The position numbers were made by a program, and so were the translations under genes. A stretch of 64,000 nt of DNA. Source: Hyphomicrobiales bacterium. GTDB taxonomy: Bacteria; Pseudomonadota; Alphaproteobacteria; Rhizobiales; Rhizobiaceae. The stretch lies in NCBI GenBank assembly GCA_017305935.1, contig JAFKJU010000006.1, forward strand, positions 186,001 through 250,000. Reading direction: 5' to 3'. The notes beneath the pieces are model-generated. The model worked only from the letters and a program-made list of their open reading frames with translations. It did no database searches and had not been told where the DNA came from. Shown in pieces: positions 8,057 through 17,381 of the stretch (the first letter of the stretch is position 1; each line of letters starts with the position of its first letter).

Positions 8057-8970
8057 GCCATCCCTCCCGTGCTGCGGCGCAGGACGCCGGAAAAGGTGGC
8101 GAAGATCGCCAGGATAACCGCCAGCATGGTGAAGGACAGCGCCGCCCCCAGCGGCCAGTTGAACGCCTGGGTGAACTGGTCCTCGATCACCGTGCCCATG
8201 GTGACGCCGACGCGCCCGCCGAGGATGCGCGGCTCCATGAATGAGCCGATCACCGGCACGAAGGTGAGGATCGCCCCGGTCGTCAGCCCTGGCAGCGCCA
8301 TCGGCAGCAGCACGCGGGTCAGAATCGTCCACCAGCGGGCGCCGAGGCTTTGCGCCGCCTCAATGATCGCGTCGTCGATGGTGACCAGCGCGATATAGCA
8401 GGTGAGGATCATATAGGGCAGGTAGCCGTGGACGAGGCCGAGCACGATGGCCGGCCGCGTATAAAGAAAACCGATCGAGCCCGCGCCCGGCCAGACGGAA
8501 TGCAGCAGCACATCGAGGAAACCGCCCTCGCGCAGCACCATCGTCCAGGAAAAGACGCGCACCAGCCCGTTCGTCCAGAAAGGCAGGAGAATGAGGATCA
8601 GCAAGGTCTCGCGCGCCCGCCCCGCCGTCGCCCGCGCCAGCGCCAGCGCGGCGAAGAAGCCAAGCACGGCGCACAGAAACGTCGTCCAGAAGCCGATGAC
8701 CAGCGAATCCCAGGCGATGCCGACGAGATAGGGCTGGGTGACGAAGGCCTTGTAATGTTTCAGCGTGAAGACGACGGGCGCGCGGCCCATGGGCGTCGCG
8801 TTCATGAAGCTGAAGGCGAGCATGGTGCAGAGCGGCAGGAAGATCGCGATCAGCAACCAGCCATAGGTCGGCAGAAGCAGGGCCGCCGTCGAAAACCAGG
8901 ACGGAAGGCGGTGCCCCGCAGCCGCGCCGGGCGGCGAAGCTGCGGGACGGGCGAGCGTATCAGCCGGCAT
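8053..8970 (-). CDS. ABC importer permease, PotB-like
   Basis: The 305-residue permease has a polar N-terminus and then about six membrane segments. The EAA-type cytoplasmic loop is visible as IEAAQSLGARWWTILTRVLLP. Its start at 8970 overlaps the end of the binding-protein gene by 11 bp and its stop overlaps the next permease. The gene order SBP, PotB, PotC, PotA is usual for polyamine/opine/phosphonate-type importers (COG0687 class). Substrate is not set by sequence. Confidence 0.87.
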   Translation of the reverse strand: MPADTLARPAASPPGAAAGHRLPSWFSTAALLLPTYGWLLIAIFLPLCTMLAFSFMNATPMGRAPVVFTLKHYKAFVTQPYLVGIAWDSLVIGFWTTFLCAVLGFFAALALARATAGRARETLLILILLPFWTNGLVRVFSWTMVLREGGFLDVLLHSVWPGAGSIGFLYTRPAIVLGLVHGYLPYMILTCYIALVTIDDAIIEAAQSLGARWWTILTRVLLPMALPGLTTGAILTFVPVIGSFMEPRILGGRVGVTMGTVIEDQFTQAFNWPLGAALSFTMLAVILAIFATFSGVLRRSTGGMA

Positions 8971-10036
8971 AGAAGGCTTTGACTTCCTGCCAGAGATTGT
9001 TGAAAGCCTCGCGGCGATCGTCCGGCAGGGCCGACTGGATCGTCATGGTCTTCAGGTAGCTCGGATCGTGGATCTTGCGGTTGAGGTCGTCGGCCGGCAG
9101 CTTCTCCATGGCGGCGGCGTTGGCCGAAGCCGGCGCGCCGACCTTGGTCGCCCATTCCACATAGAAGTCGGGGTCGATCATGTGATTGATGAAGGCCAGG
9201 CCCGCATCCGCGTTCGGCGCGCTCGCCGGAATGCAGAGATTGTCGAGCCAGCCGATGCCGCCTTCCTTCGGAACGACGAATTCCACCGGCAGCTTGCTGT
9301 TGCGCTTGGAGCGCACGGCCGCGCCCGACCAATAGACGGACAGGTCGAATTCCTTGGCGGCGAAGGACTTGTTCCACTGGTCCTCGCTCGACCAGAGAAG
9401 CTTGACGTCGTCCTTGAAGCCTTTCAGCTTTTCGGTCACGGCGGCAAGATCGGACGGGTTGTTCATGTCCTGGCCGGTCAGAAGCGCGCCGATGGCGACG
9501 GCGGTGACGGCGTCGTCGAACAGCGCCACCTTGTTCTTGTAGGCGGGATCGCCCAGCGCGGCATAGCTGTCCGGCCTGGCGGCGCCTTCGGTGATGGCAA
9601 GCGAGGTGATGCCCCAGACCCAGGCGACGCCGAAGGTCTTGTCCTCGAACCTGATGTTGGGATGGTCCTTCAGTTCCGGCGACAGGTTGGCGGCGTTCGG
9701 CACCTTGGAGAAATCGATCGGCTCGATCAGCCCTTCGCCGGCGGCCTGCTGGGTGCGGGCACTGTTGATCAGCACCACGTCATAGGCGCCGGGATTGGTG
9801 CGCAGCTTGGTGAGCATTTCCGGCTCGGAGCTGAAATAGTCGTGAACGACCTCGATGCCGGTCTTCTTCTGGAAGGCTTCCAGCGCCCATTTCTCGTCGG
9901 TGCCGTAGCCCTGCCAGTTCAGCACCGTGATCTTGGTTGCCGCGCGGGCCGGGCGCGCCAGGAAGGGCAGCGGGGCGGCGGCGGCCAAGGCGCCGGCGCC
10001 GATAAGACCAAGTGTCTGACGACGTGTCGTTTTCAT
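8960..10036 (-). CDS. Periplasmic substrate-binding protein, PotD-like
   Basis: The 358-residue protein starts at ATG 10036, preceded by GGAGATTGCA. It has a twin-arginine-like leader (MKTTRRQTLGLIGAG, then a hydrophobic run ending in ARPARAA). The mature protein opens with ITVLNWQGYGTDEKW, typical of COG0687 spermidine/putrescine-like binding proteins, and contains NLCIPASAPN and FINHMIDPD near the C-terminus. It is the first gene of the importer operon. A 14-bp palindrome lies about 150 bp upstream, shared with the glycoside hydrolase operon next door. Confidence 0.88.
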   Translation of the reverse strand: MKTTRRQTLGLIGAGALAAAAPLPFLARPARAATKITVLNWQGYGTDEKWALEAFQKKTGIEVVHDYFSSEPEMLTKLRTNPGAYDVVLINSARTQQAAGEGLIEPIDFSKVPNAANLSPELKDHPNIRFEDKTFGVAWVWGITSLAITEGAARPDSYAALGDPAYKNKVALFDDAVTAVAIGALLTGQDMNNPSDLAAVTEKLKGFKDDVKLLWSSEDQWNKSFAAKEFDLSVYWSGAAVRSKRNSKLPVEFVVPKEGGIGWLDNLCIPASAPNADAGLAFINHMIDPDFYVEWATKVGAPASANAAAMEKLPADDLNRKIHDPSYLKTMTIQSALPDDRREAFNNLWQEVKAFYAG

Positions 10037-10182
10037 TGCAATCTCCCTCTCATGTGCCGTTTCCTGCCGCATCACGCGGATGCCGCGGAAACCGCCGTTC
10101 CACCATCTTTCCTTACCGCCATGCGCGCAAGCCCGCTTTCCTCTCGGGTCACGTCGAATGGACTGGAAGGCATCTCATTTTT

Positions 10183-10196
10183 ATTTGTATACAAAT
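10183..10196. promoter_or_regulatory. Palindromic operator ATTTGTATACAAAT, upstream of the PotD-like importer
   Basis: A perfect 14-bp palindrome in an AT-rich pocket of the 186-bp gap between the GH63-like gene and the importer operon. Its 12-bp core TTTGTATACAAA recurs at 15206-15217, before the GH106-like gene. TTG-N4-CAA palindromes are common for GntR/FadR-type and some LacI-type regulators. The cognate regulator is not identifiable here. Confidence 0.65.
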
Positions 10197-10222
10197 GATT
10201 ATGGGCAGCAGTCTTTCCTTTG

Positions 10223-12466
10223 TCAAGCGACCGTTTCGGGGGCCGGAAGGTGCCAGATCGACAGCCTCGCGCCGGCCACGGCGCCGGTCAGATCGAAGCG
10301 CGCGCCGTCGCCGGCAGGCAGTGCGGCCGGCGTGCGATCGTCCAGGCGCGCCGCGACGACATCGGATGGACCGATATGGTGCAGGGCGAGGAACGCGCCA
10401 TCCGCCGGGCTCCCGTCCAGCACACAGGAAAAGCGCCCCCTTTCGAACGCGACATCCGTCAATCGCCCGTGAAAATCGGTCGTCAGCACCGTCCGTTCGC
10501 CGTCGATCAGCGACAGCACGCCGTCAGCGACCTCGACGCGCACCGGCCCGAGCGGCGAAAGCACAGGCCCGGCCGAGACCGCCTGTCCGTCATTGGTCAG
10601 CGTCCAGCCCCGCCAGGGGTCGAACCCGATCGTTTCCTCAGACGCCATAAGGGGCAGCAGGCCGGCCCAGATATAGAAGGGATCGGTATCTCCCTGGTCC
10701 ATCGCCTCGCCGGTCGTGGCGTTGTAGTTTTCCGCCGCGATGCGGTCCTTGCGCCATGACTGCATGAACAGATCGTAGCTGGCGCGCGCAAGCGCGGCCG
10801 CCTGCGCTTCGAAGCCATATCGCTTCAGGCCCAGCCAGACCATGTAGTTGACGTTCGGCCAGATGCGTCCCCGCCAGTAGACGTTTTCCGAAAAGGCCGG
10901 ATCGTCGCGCGTCGCGTTCGGCAGGACGAACGTGCCGGCAAAGGTGTCGGCGTCGGCAAGATGCTCCAGCAGCCGTTCGGCCTGCTCCTGGCTCGCCGCG
11001 CCGCATACGAGCGGATAAAAGGAGGTCGGCGACAGGGAGCGAACGAAGCCGCCGTCGCGCTGGCGGTTGGCGAAGATGCCGCGCGCCTCGTCCCAGAGTT
11101 CGGTGCGGATCAGGTCGCGGCTGCGCGCGGCAAGCGCTGCGAATTCTGCGGCCTCGGCATCGCGGCCGAGCACCGCCGCCATCTTCGACAGCATTTCCGC
11201 ATCCGTGGCAAGCGCGCAATTCAGGCCAAGATCGAAGGTCGACAGCGTGCGCGTGCGCGCATCGTAAACGGCCTCGTCATGGGTGGCGGAATTGTCCATC
11301 CCGGTTTCGTTGCGCGCGCCGAAAACCGTGCCCTTGTAGAGCCCGCCGCCGACATCGCTGGTGCCGCAGGAAATCAGGCCGACGCCGTCGGGATCGCGAT
11401 TGCGCCGCCACCAGCGCTGATTGCGCGACAGCGCCTCGTAGCTTGCCTCCAGCACCGAGCGTTCGCCCGAGCGCCGATAGCACAGCCAGGCGACGAGCGC
11501 GCCGGTCGGCGGCTGGCTGCGATCGACCCAGGCGTCGTTGGAGGTGACGATACAGGCGACGTTGCCCTGCGGCGTCGCGCCGGCCAGCGCCACCGCCAGG
11601 TTCTGGCGAGCGAGATCGATATCGAAAACGGAAGACAGCAGCCCCGCAAACGTCTGGTCATTGTACCAGACGGCGAAATCGCCGAGATTCCAGATGCGCG
11701 TCACCGCCGTATAGATGCGGTGGTTGACCGGATCCCAGATCGTGTTCCAGCCGACGATGTCGCGCACGGCGTCGAGAGCGCCTTCGAAACGCCCGCGCTG
11801 CAATGGCGCGATATCGGCGGAACCGACGGTAAGCGCCGCCCGCGCCTTCTCGATCGCAAGCGCGGCACTGTCGGCAATCGCCAGTCCGTAGGCGCCGGAG
11901 CGCATCATCTCCATGTTGAAGCGCAAGGCGATGACGGGCGCCTGGTCGCCGCGTGTCGCGGTATAGAAATAGCCGTTCTGTTCGAAGTCGGCGCGCAATG
12001 CCTCGATGCTGTCATGCGCCGTCACCTGGATCGGCGCGTCGGCGGTCGCCACCGCCAGGAAGCGGCGGTCGATCTCGACGAGCGCCACCTGCTCGCCTTC
12101 ATCGTACCGCACCGGCGCGCCGCTTTCGGCCGAAACCGCCAGCGTCAGCCAGAAGCGCGTGCCCCATTCGCCCATGGCCGAAGCCGACCAGGAACCACGC
12201 ATCACGAAAGGATCGACCGCGCCGGCGCGAAACGAGATCGCGGTTCCGGCCAGTTCGGTTTCCAGCTCGATCAGGCGATTGCCGATCGCATGCCGGCCGA
12301 AACGCACGACGTCGGCGCGCGGCTCGATCAGGCTGGTTCGTCGAAGACGGCTGGAATAGAGGACCGGCGTTACCTTGAGGCCGAGCGGCCGGTAGACCAG
12401 TTCGGCCGGCCGCGTCGACCAGCTGTTCCACGCACTCGACAGGGGTATGGTCGAATGTCCACGCAT
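10223..12466 (-). CDS. Glycoside hydrolase, GH63/MGH1-like (alpha/alpha)6 barrel
   Basis: The 747-residue protein resembles GH63-type and mannosylglycerate-hydrolase-like glucosidases. It has an N-terminal beta-rich region (to about 230) and a helical barrel with IWDPVNHRIYTAVTR, a DQTFAGLL segment, GMDNSATHDEAV, NVYWRGRIWPNVNYMVW and ENYNATTGEAMDQGDTDPFY. Such conserved aromatic/acidic stretches line the active site in this clan. No signal peptide is seen, so it should act in the cytoplasm on an imported oligosaccharide or glycoside. It follows the GH106-like gene after 9 nt in the same operon. Exact specificity is unknown. Confidence 0.8.
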   Translation of the reverse strand: MRGHSTIPLSSAWNSWSTRPAELVYRPLGLKVTPVLYSSRLRRTSLIEPRADVVRFGRHAIGNRLIELETELAGTAISFRAGAVDPFVMRGSWSASAMGEWGTRFWLTLAVSAESGAPVRYDEGEQVALVEIDRRFLAVATADAPIQVTAHDSIEALRADFEQNGYFYTATRGDQAPVIALRFNMEMMRSGAYGLAIADSAALAIEKARAALTVGSADIAPLQRGRFEGALDAVRDIVGWNTIWDPVNHRIYTAVTRIWNLGDFAVWYNDQTFAGLLSSVFDIDLARQNLAVALAGATPQGNVACIVTSNDAWVDRSQPPTGALVAWLCYRRSGERSVLEASYEALSRNQRWWRRNRDPDGVGLISCGTSDVGGGLYKGTVFGARNETGMDNSATHDEAVYDARTRTLSTFDLGLNCALATDAEMLSKMAAVLGRDAEAAEFAALAARSRDLIRTELWDEARGIFANRQRDGGFVRSLSPTSFYPLVCGAASQEQAERLLEHLADADTFAGTFVLPNATRDDPAFSENVYWRGRIWPNVNYMVWLGLKRYGFEAQAAALARASYDLFMQSWRKDRIAAENYNATTGEAMDQGDTDPFYIWAGLLPLMASEETIGFDPWRGWTLTNDGQAVSAGPVLSPLGPVRVEVADGVLSLIDGERTVLTTDFHGRLTDVAFERGRFSCVLDGSPADGAFLALHHIGPSDVVAARLDDRTPAALPAGDGARFDLTGAVAGARLSIWHLPAPETVA

Positions 12467-12475
12467 ACGGTTTCC

Positions 12476-15121
12476 TCACCTCTTTCGCGGGCACAACAAG
12501 AGCAGACGCGGCGGCGCCGTCAAGCCGCTTTCGTCCGGCCACGGTTCGCCGGCGAAGGGTGTCCCGGCATAATAACGATTGGCGGCGGTGTTGCTGACCC
12601 GCAGACGCAACATATGCTCGCCGGCGGCGAGCCGCCCGAGATCGAGCCGGAACGGCGGTCGCGCGCGCCGTCCGCAATCGCGGCCGTCGACATCGGCCTC
12701 GACGGCGACGCTGACGCCCGGAAGATCGAGATGCACATCCGCAGCCTCGGCAAGTGAAAAGCGGCAGGCATAATGGCCGATGCCGGAAAAGGCGGCATAG
12801 CCCTGCGCCTGCCATCCCTGCCCGACCGAGATCGGACCGGGCTTTCCATCGGGTCCGGCCTGGAACGACCAGCCGCCGCCAAGCGTCCTGATCTCGGCGA
12901 CCTCGTCGCTTTGCACCAGATCGACATCGGGCGCGGAGCTGGATCGGGGAAACATCCTCAGGCAGACGATATCCTGCGGCGCCAGCCGCAAGCCGAGCCA
13001 TCCGGCTTTGGCGATGGGCGATATCGCGCCGGTCCCGGCATCCCGGATTTCGTAGTCGCCATTGACGGCGACACGGACGGCCGCCGGCCGCTCGCTGTCG
13101 TTGAACAGGACCACGCGCCAGGCGTCGGCGCCGTCACGGCCGACAAAGCGCAGCACGACGTCGTCCACCTCGATCGCCGGCGCTTCCGTTTCCAGCCCGG
13201 CGACGAGGCGATGCAGCTCGCCGGCATCCGGCGGCTGCGGCCACTGGCGGCAAAGACGGCGCGTCGCCTCGCCCAGCGCCGGCGCTACGGGACCGGAGAG
13301 CCAGACAGCGCCGCCAGCGGCCGCGAAGGCGGCGATCGTTGCCAATGCCGGGGCGGCGATCTGCGTGGCCGCCGGCAGGATCAGGGCACGGAAGCGAAGC
13401 CCGTTCGCCGCAAGCACGCCGCCGGAGACGGTCGCATCCGAAAGGCTGTCCTCATCGAGGATCATATGACCGGCCGACAGCGCCGCGAGCCCGGCGCACC
13501 AGGCGCCGAAATGGGCCGCATGTGCATGGCGCGGCCCTTCGACATAGGCGGTCGACAGCGGATAGAGGACGGCAACCGGCGTTTCGGGCACGGCTTCGTC
13601 GAGGAAGGCGGACAGCCGCGCGGTCTCGGCCGCGAGATCGCCATGATGGCCCCACCAGGGCTCGAAATTGATGCCGAGGGCGAAATCGAAACGCGGATTG
13701 ACGAACAGGCGCGGATCGTCATCCATGCCGTCGCTCTGATAGAGCGCATGCATGATCACCTGGCGCACCCCGGCCATATGCAACCGGATCGCCTGGGCGC
13801 GCAGGGTCGCCGGCGACAATTCCCACTGGCCGGCGCCACGCCGCTCCGTTCGGGTCGCGGTGGCGTAAATCTCGGCCATGGTGCGGCTGCGGCCATGGGT
13901 GCGCGCCACGGAATCGCCGAGCCTGGGCGAGAGTTGCGCGGAAAAATTGTTGACGTCGACCGCCGTCTCGTCGCGCAGGGCATCGATGCCGAAGAAATCC
14001 ACCGCCGGGGCCACACGCGGATCGATGGAGGAAAAGCCGCCGTTCAGCGCGAAACCGCCGATATGCGGCAGGATCTCGTGACCGGTGAAGCGCAGGCCGT
14101 GACGACGGCAGAAATCCCGCACCGGCAGGAAAAAACCCTCCGCCATCAGCCGCCCGTAGGCCTGGTAAAATCGCAGGCGAAGGGCGGCCGTCGCCGGCCC
14201 GAGTTCATGGACCAGCGCGAACAGGACGGCGGCGAACGGTTCGTCGCCCGCCGCCTCGACGGCGGCGCGCAACGGCGGCGCATAAAGCGGGCTGTTGCCG
14301 AGCGCGCCGGTTTTCTGCCTCCAGCTATAGAATTGCGGCCCCGGCTGGTCGTAGAACAGGAATGAGAGCGTCGTGCCCATATGGCCCGCCAGCGCCCGCG
14401 CGAACGGTTCGAGCCCGACTTCGACGAACCGTGCGCCAGCCTCGGGCAGCAGATAGTTGATCAGGCGCGAGGTCCGACATCTTGCCGCGATGAACACCGT
14501 CAAACGCTCGCCCGGCGCCAGCATCCCGTCGAGCGTGAAGCGGCAACCGTCCCCTTCCGGCATCAGCCGCATATGCGCGCCGACATCACGCAGGGCAGAG
14601 GGATCGTCGCAGCATGGCGGATGGGCGAGCGCCGCCACAATCTCCCACTCGTCGAAGACCGGCCGGCCGGCCTCGTAGATCCAGCCGGCGATATCGGCGC
14701 CCATGCCGGTGGCGAAAGGCGCTTCGATGCCGCCGATCTCGCCCTCAAGACCATCGACCGTCGCCCAGAACAGGTGGCGTTCGCGAAGATGCGGCGCGCC
14801 CTCGACCGTGCGGCCGCCCGCTTGCCCGCTCGTCCAGTTATAATCGTCGTAAAGGCCGGCGACGAGGCCAAGCCGCTGCATTTCCTCGACCGCCCGGCGA
14901 TAGCGCTCCAGAAAGGCCTCGCCGAGATACACATGTCGCGGGAGGGAAAGCCGCGCCTGGATGAGGATGGTGCCGTATCCCTTGTCGCGGAAGTCGCGCA
15001 ACTGGCTTTCGATCTCGGCATCGTCCGGCAGGCTTGACCAGAACCAGTAGGCCGCCATTTTCATACCCGCCGGCGGTGTGCGAAAGCTTGTCTCCGCATC
15101 CGCCGCCATCTCGCCGCCCAT
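12476..15121 (-). CDS. Glycoside hydrolase, GH106-like (alpha-L-rhamnosidase type)
   Basis: The 881-residue product has the N-terminal pattern of the GH106-like group: AAYWFWSSLPDDAEIESQL, then GYGTILIQARLSLPRHVYLG and GLYDDYNWTSGQAGG, a TIM-barrel start. A central part with EILPHIGGFALNGG and YPLSTAYVEGPRHAH follows, and a beta-sandwich C-terminus (HLDLPGVSVAVEADVDG). ATG 15121 is preferred over the upstream GTG because GGGGAGGGG lies 5 nt before it. No signal peptide is seen. It is first in a two-gene operon with the GH63-like enzyme. Rhamnosidase activity is a family-level guess. Confidence 0.78.
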   Translation of the reverse strand: MGGEMAADAETSFRTPPAGMKMAAYWFWSSLPDDAEIESQLRDFRDKGYGTILIQARLSLPRHVYLGEAFLERYRRAVEEMQRLGLVAGLYDDYNWTSGQAGGRTVEGAPHLRERHLFWATVDGLEGEIGGIEAPFATGMGADIAGWIYEAGRPVFDEWEIVAALAHPPCCDDPSALRDVGAHMRLMPEGDGCRFTLDGMLAPGERLTVFIAARCRTSRLINYLLPEAGARFVEVGLEPFARALAGHMGTTLSFLFYDQPGPQFYSWRQKTGALGNSPLYAPPLRAAVEAAGDEPFAAVLFALVHELGPATAALRLRFYQAYGRLMAEGFFLPVRDFCRRHGLRFTGHEILPHIGGFALNGGFSSIDPRVAPAVDFFGIDALRDETAVDVNNFSAQLSPRLGDSVARTHGRSRTMAEIYATATRTERRGAGQWELSPATLRAQAIRLHMAGVRQVIMHALYQSDGMDDDPRLFVNPRFDFALGINFEPWWGHHGDLAAETARLSAFLDEAVPETPVAVLYPLSTAYVEGPRHAHAAHFGAWCAGLAALSAGHMILDEDSLSDATVSGGVLAANGLRFRALILPAATQIAAPALATIAAFAAAGGAVWLSGPVAPALGEATRRLCRQWPQPPDAGELHRLVAGLETEAPAIEVDDVVLRFVGRDGADAWRVVLFNDSERPAAVRVAVNGDYEIRDAGTGAISPIAKAGWLGLRLAPQDIVCLRMFPRSSSAPDVDLVQSDEVAEIRTLGGGWSFQAGPDGKPGPISVGQGWQAQGYAAFSGIGHYACRFSLAEAADVHLDLPGVSVAVEADVDGRDCGRRARPPFRLDLGRLAAGEHMLRLRVSNTAANRYYAGTPFAGEPWPDESGLTAPPRLLLLCPRKR

Positions 15122-15575
15122 CGACCCCTCCCCGAACGCTATCGCCAGCGCCGTCACGCGAAACCGCGTTCCGAATGCTCCCCCGTCACCTTAGCCATGA
15201 ATTAATTTGTATACAAACTATTTTGCGCCAGACTTGAGACGCGGGCTTCGGCTCCCATACCGTTTTCCACACGACGGCGGCCGGGCGAGCGGCGCATGGC
15301 GCCATCGGGCAAGGAAAATTCCGTGCTTGTTGATCTTGCGCAAACAAAGGACCACGGAATGGCGTAAGGATCGGCCTGCATCTTTCGGTGTCCCGGTCTC
15401 CGCAGGCCGTTTATCCGGAAGCTGCCATACAGCATCATGCTGATATGTTTGCCGCATGTTCCGCCGCGGCTGCCCTTCGTGCCTCGACGGTGCTCGAAAG
15501 AGTATGTCTTTGCGCGCGGTGCGCTCTCCACGAACGCATGACGTATGCTTTGTATCGAGTTTATCCGTATTTCCC
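15122..15575. other. 454-bp intergenic region between divergent genes
   Basis: This gap separates the minus-strand GH106-like gene from the plus-strand PAS-GGDEF-EAL gene. It contains the palindrome at 15206-15217 and otherwise no structure I can name. The downstream reading frame is open back to 15456, so a longer N-terminus of the signalling protein is possible. I see no RNA gene or repeat. Confidence 0.5.
15206..15217. promoter_or_regulatory. Palindromic operator TTTGTATACAAA, upstream of the GH106-like gene
   Basis: A perfect 12-bp palindrome 85 bp upstream of the GH106-like start. It is identical to the core of the palindrome at 10183-10196 before the PotD-like importer, and both lie in AT-rich flanks. 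This suggests that the glycosidase and importer units answer to the same regulator. Confidence 0.62.
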
Positions 15576-17381
15576 ATGACCATTCTCACGCAAAGGGCCG
15601 CCCTGCCGGCGGACAGGAACGCGACCGACCTTTCGTGCCTGCTGGAGAGCATGGCATCGGCGCTGCATGCCGTCTCGCACTTTCGGCCGGAAGAAGATTT
15701 CATCCGCTATGCCTTGGACAGCTCCGCCATCGTGGCGGTGACCGACGTGCAAGGCACGATCACCTATGTGAACGGCAAGTTCTGCGAGATCAGCGGCTAC
15801 ACGCCGGCGGAGCTTATCGGTTCCAATCACCGCATGCTGCGATCCGGCCTGCATGACACGGACTTCTTCCGCGCGCTTTACCGCACGATCGCCAAGGGCG
15901 GGGTCTGGCATGGCGAGATCTGCAACCGCCGCAAGGACGGCTCGCTCTACTGGGTCGATACGACCGTCGTTCCGCATCTCAACCCGCAAGGCAAGGTGGA
16001 CAGCTATACCTCGATCCGCTTCGACATCACCGCCCGCAAGCAGCTCGAAGTCGACCTCAGGGCAAGCAAGCAGCGCCTCAAGCGCCTTGCCGATCTCGAT
16101 CCACTGACCGGCCTGCCAAACCGGCGGCGTTTCCAGGCGCATCTCGAAATGCTGATCGCGGGGTTCGCGGCCACCGGCGAGGAATTCCACCTGGCGATGC
16201 TCGATCTCGACACGTTCAAGGAGATCAACGATTCCTTCGGCCACCACGCCGGCGACGAATTGCTGCGGACGGTGGCCGCCCGCCTGGGCGCGCTCGGCGA
16301 ACATGCCTTCATATCGCGGCTGGGCGGCGACGAGTTCGGCATCGTGCTGACCGACACCCCGCCGATGGCCGCCGCCGGCTTCTTCGAGGCTGTGCTGAAC
16401 GATATCCGCCAGCCGATTTCTCTTGGCGCAACGACGCGGCGCTGCTCGGCAAGTCTCGGCATCGCCCGTTTTCCGCGAGACGGAGATGATGCGGAAAGCC
16501 TGCTGAAGGCCGCCGATCTCGCGCTCTACCAGGCCAAGTCGCTGGGCCGCGACCGCTGCGAACTGTTCCATCCGGCGCTTCGCGATGCCGCCGAGCAGCG
16601 CTCGGAACTGTTGCGGGATATCGAAAACGGCTTGCGGCTGGATATGTTCGAGCTGCACTATCAGCCCATCGTTCCCGCCCGGGGAGACGGACCGGTCTCT
16701 CTCGAGGCGCTGATGCGCTGGCGCCATCCGCAGCGCGGCCTTCTCGCGCCGGGCGATTTCGACTACGGCTTTTCCGATCCCGGCATCCGCGCCGCGCTCG
16801 GGCTCTTCATGCTCGAGCGGGCCTTCAAGGACGTTGCGGCCTTCGCCGGCCAGGGGATGGCGCTCTGCCGCGTGGCGGTCAATCTCACCAATTCCGACTT
16901 CCGCTCCGACGTTTTCGTTGACCGCTTCCTGGAACTTTGCGCCGAAACCGGCCTGGAGCCGCAGCGCTTCTGCGTCGAGGTCACGGAAGGCATGTTCCTC
17001 GGGCTGAACCAGAAGCGCGTCCATGACGGCCTGCGCCGCCTGCACGATGCCGGCGTCGAGATCGCGCTGGACGATTTCGGCACGGGTTATGCCTCCCTCA
17101 CCCATCTGCGCCACCTGCCCATCGATCGCCTGAAGATCGACCGCAGCTTCGTCGCCAACATGGCCGCCTCGCGCGAAGACCGGGCGATCATCCGCGGCGT
17201 GGTCGACATCGCCCACAACCTCGGCAAGCGGGTCACCGTCGAAGGCGTCGAAACCGCCGAGCATCTGGCGCTGCTTTCGCAGATGGACTGCGATCATTTC
17301 CAGGGCTGGTTCTTCAGCAAGGCCGTCGCTCCGGCCCGGCTGGCGCAGACCCTGCGCGCGATGAGGCGCGTCAGAGCTTGA
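15576..17381 (+). CDS. PAS-GGDEF-EAL cyclic-di-GMP signalling protein
   Basis: From ATG 15576 the product has about 601 residues: a PAS domain (about 40-150, with ITYVNGKFCEISGYTPAEL and a PAC-like end), a GGDEF domain (about 165-325) and an EAL domain (about 345-600). The GGDEF motif is intact (SRLGGDEFGI), but no RxxD inhibitory site precedes it. In the EAL domain EALMRWRHP, EVTEG, DDFGTGY, KIDRSF and VEGVET are present, so both synthase and phosphodiesterase activity are possible. No membrane segment is seen. The start is uncertain (15456 or 15651 are alternatives). Its end overlaps the convergent livH by 11 bp. Confidence 0.88.
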   Translation: MTILTQRAALPADRNATDLSCLLESMASALHAVSHFRPEEDFIRYALDSSAIVAVTDVQGTITYVNGKFCEISGYTPAELIGSNHRMLRSGLHDTDFFRALYRTIAKGGVWHGEICNRRKDGSLYWVDTTVVPHLNPQGKVDSYTSIRFDITARKQLEVDLRASKQRLKRLADLDPLTGLPNRRRFQAHLEMLIAGFAATGEEFHLAMLDLDTFKEINDSFGHHAGDELLRTVAARLGALGEHAFISRLGGDEFGIVLTDTPPMAAAGFFEAVLNDIRQPISLGATTRRCSASLGIARFPRDGDDAESLLKAADLALYQAKSLGRDRCELFHPALRDAAEQRSELLRDIENGLRLDMFELHYQPIVPARGDGPVSLEALMRWRHPQRGLLAPGDFDYGFSDPGIRAALGLFMLERAFKDVAAFAGQGMALCRVAVNLTNSDFRSDVFVDRFLELCAETGLEPQRFCVEVTEGMFLGLNQKRVHDGLRRLHDAGVEIALDDFGTGYASLTHLRHLPIDRLKIDRSFVANMAASREDRAIIRGVVDIAHNLGKRVTVEGVETAEHLALLSQMDCDHFQGWFFSKAVAPARLAQTLRAMRRVRA

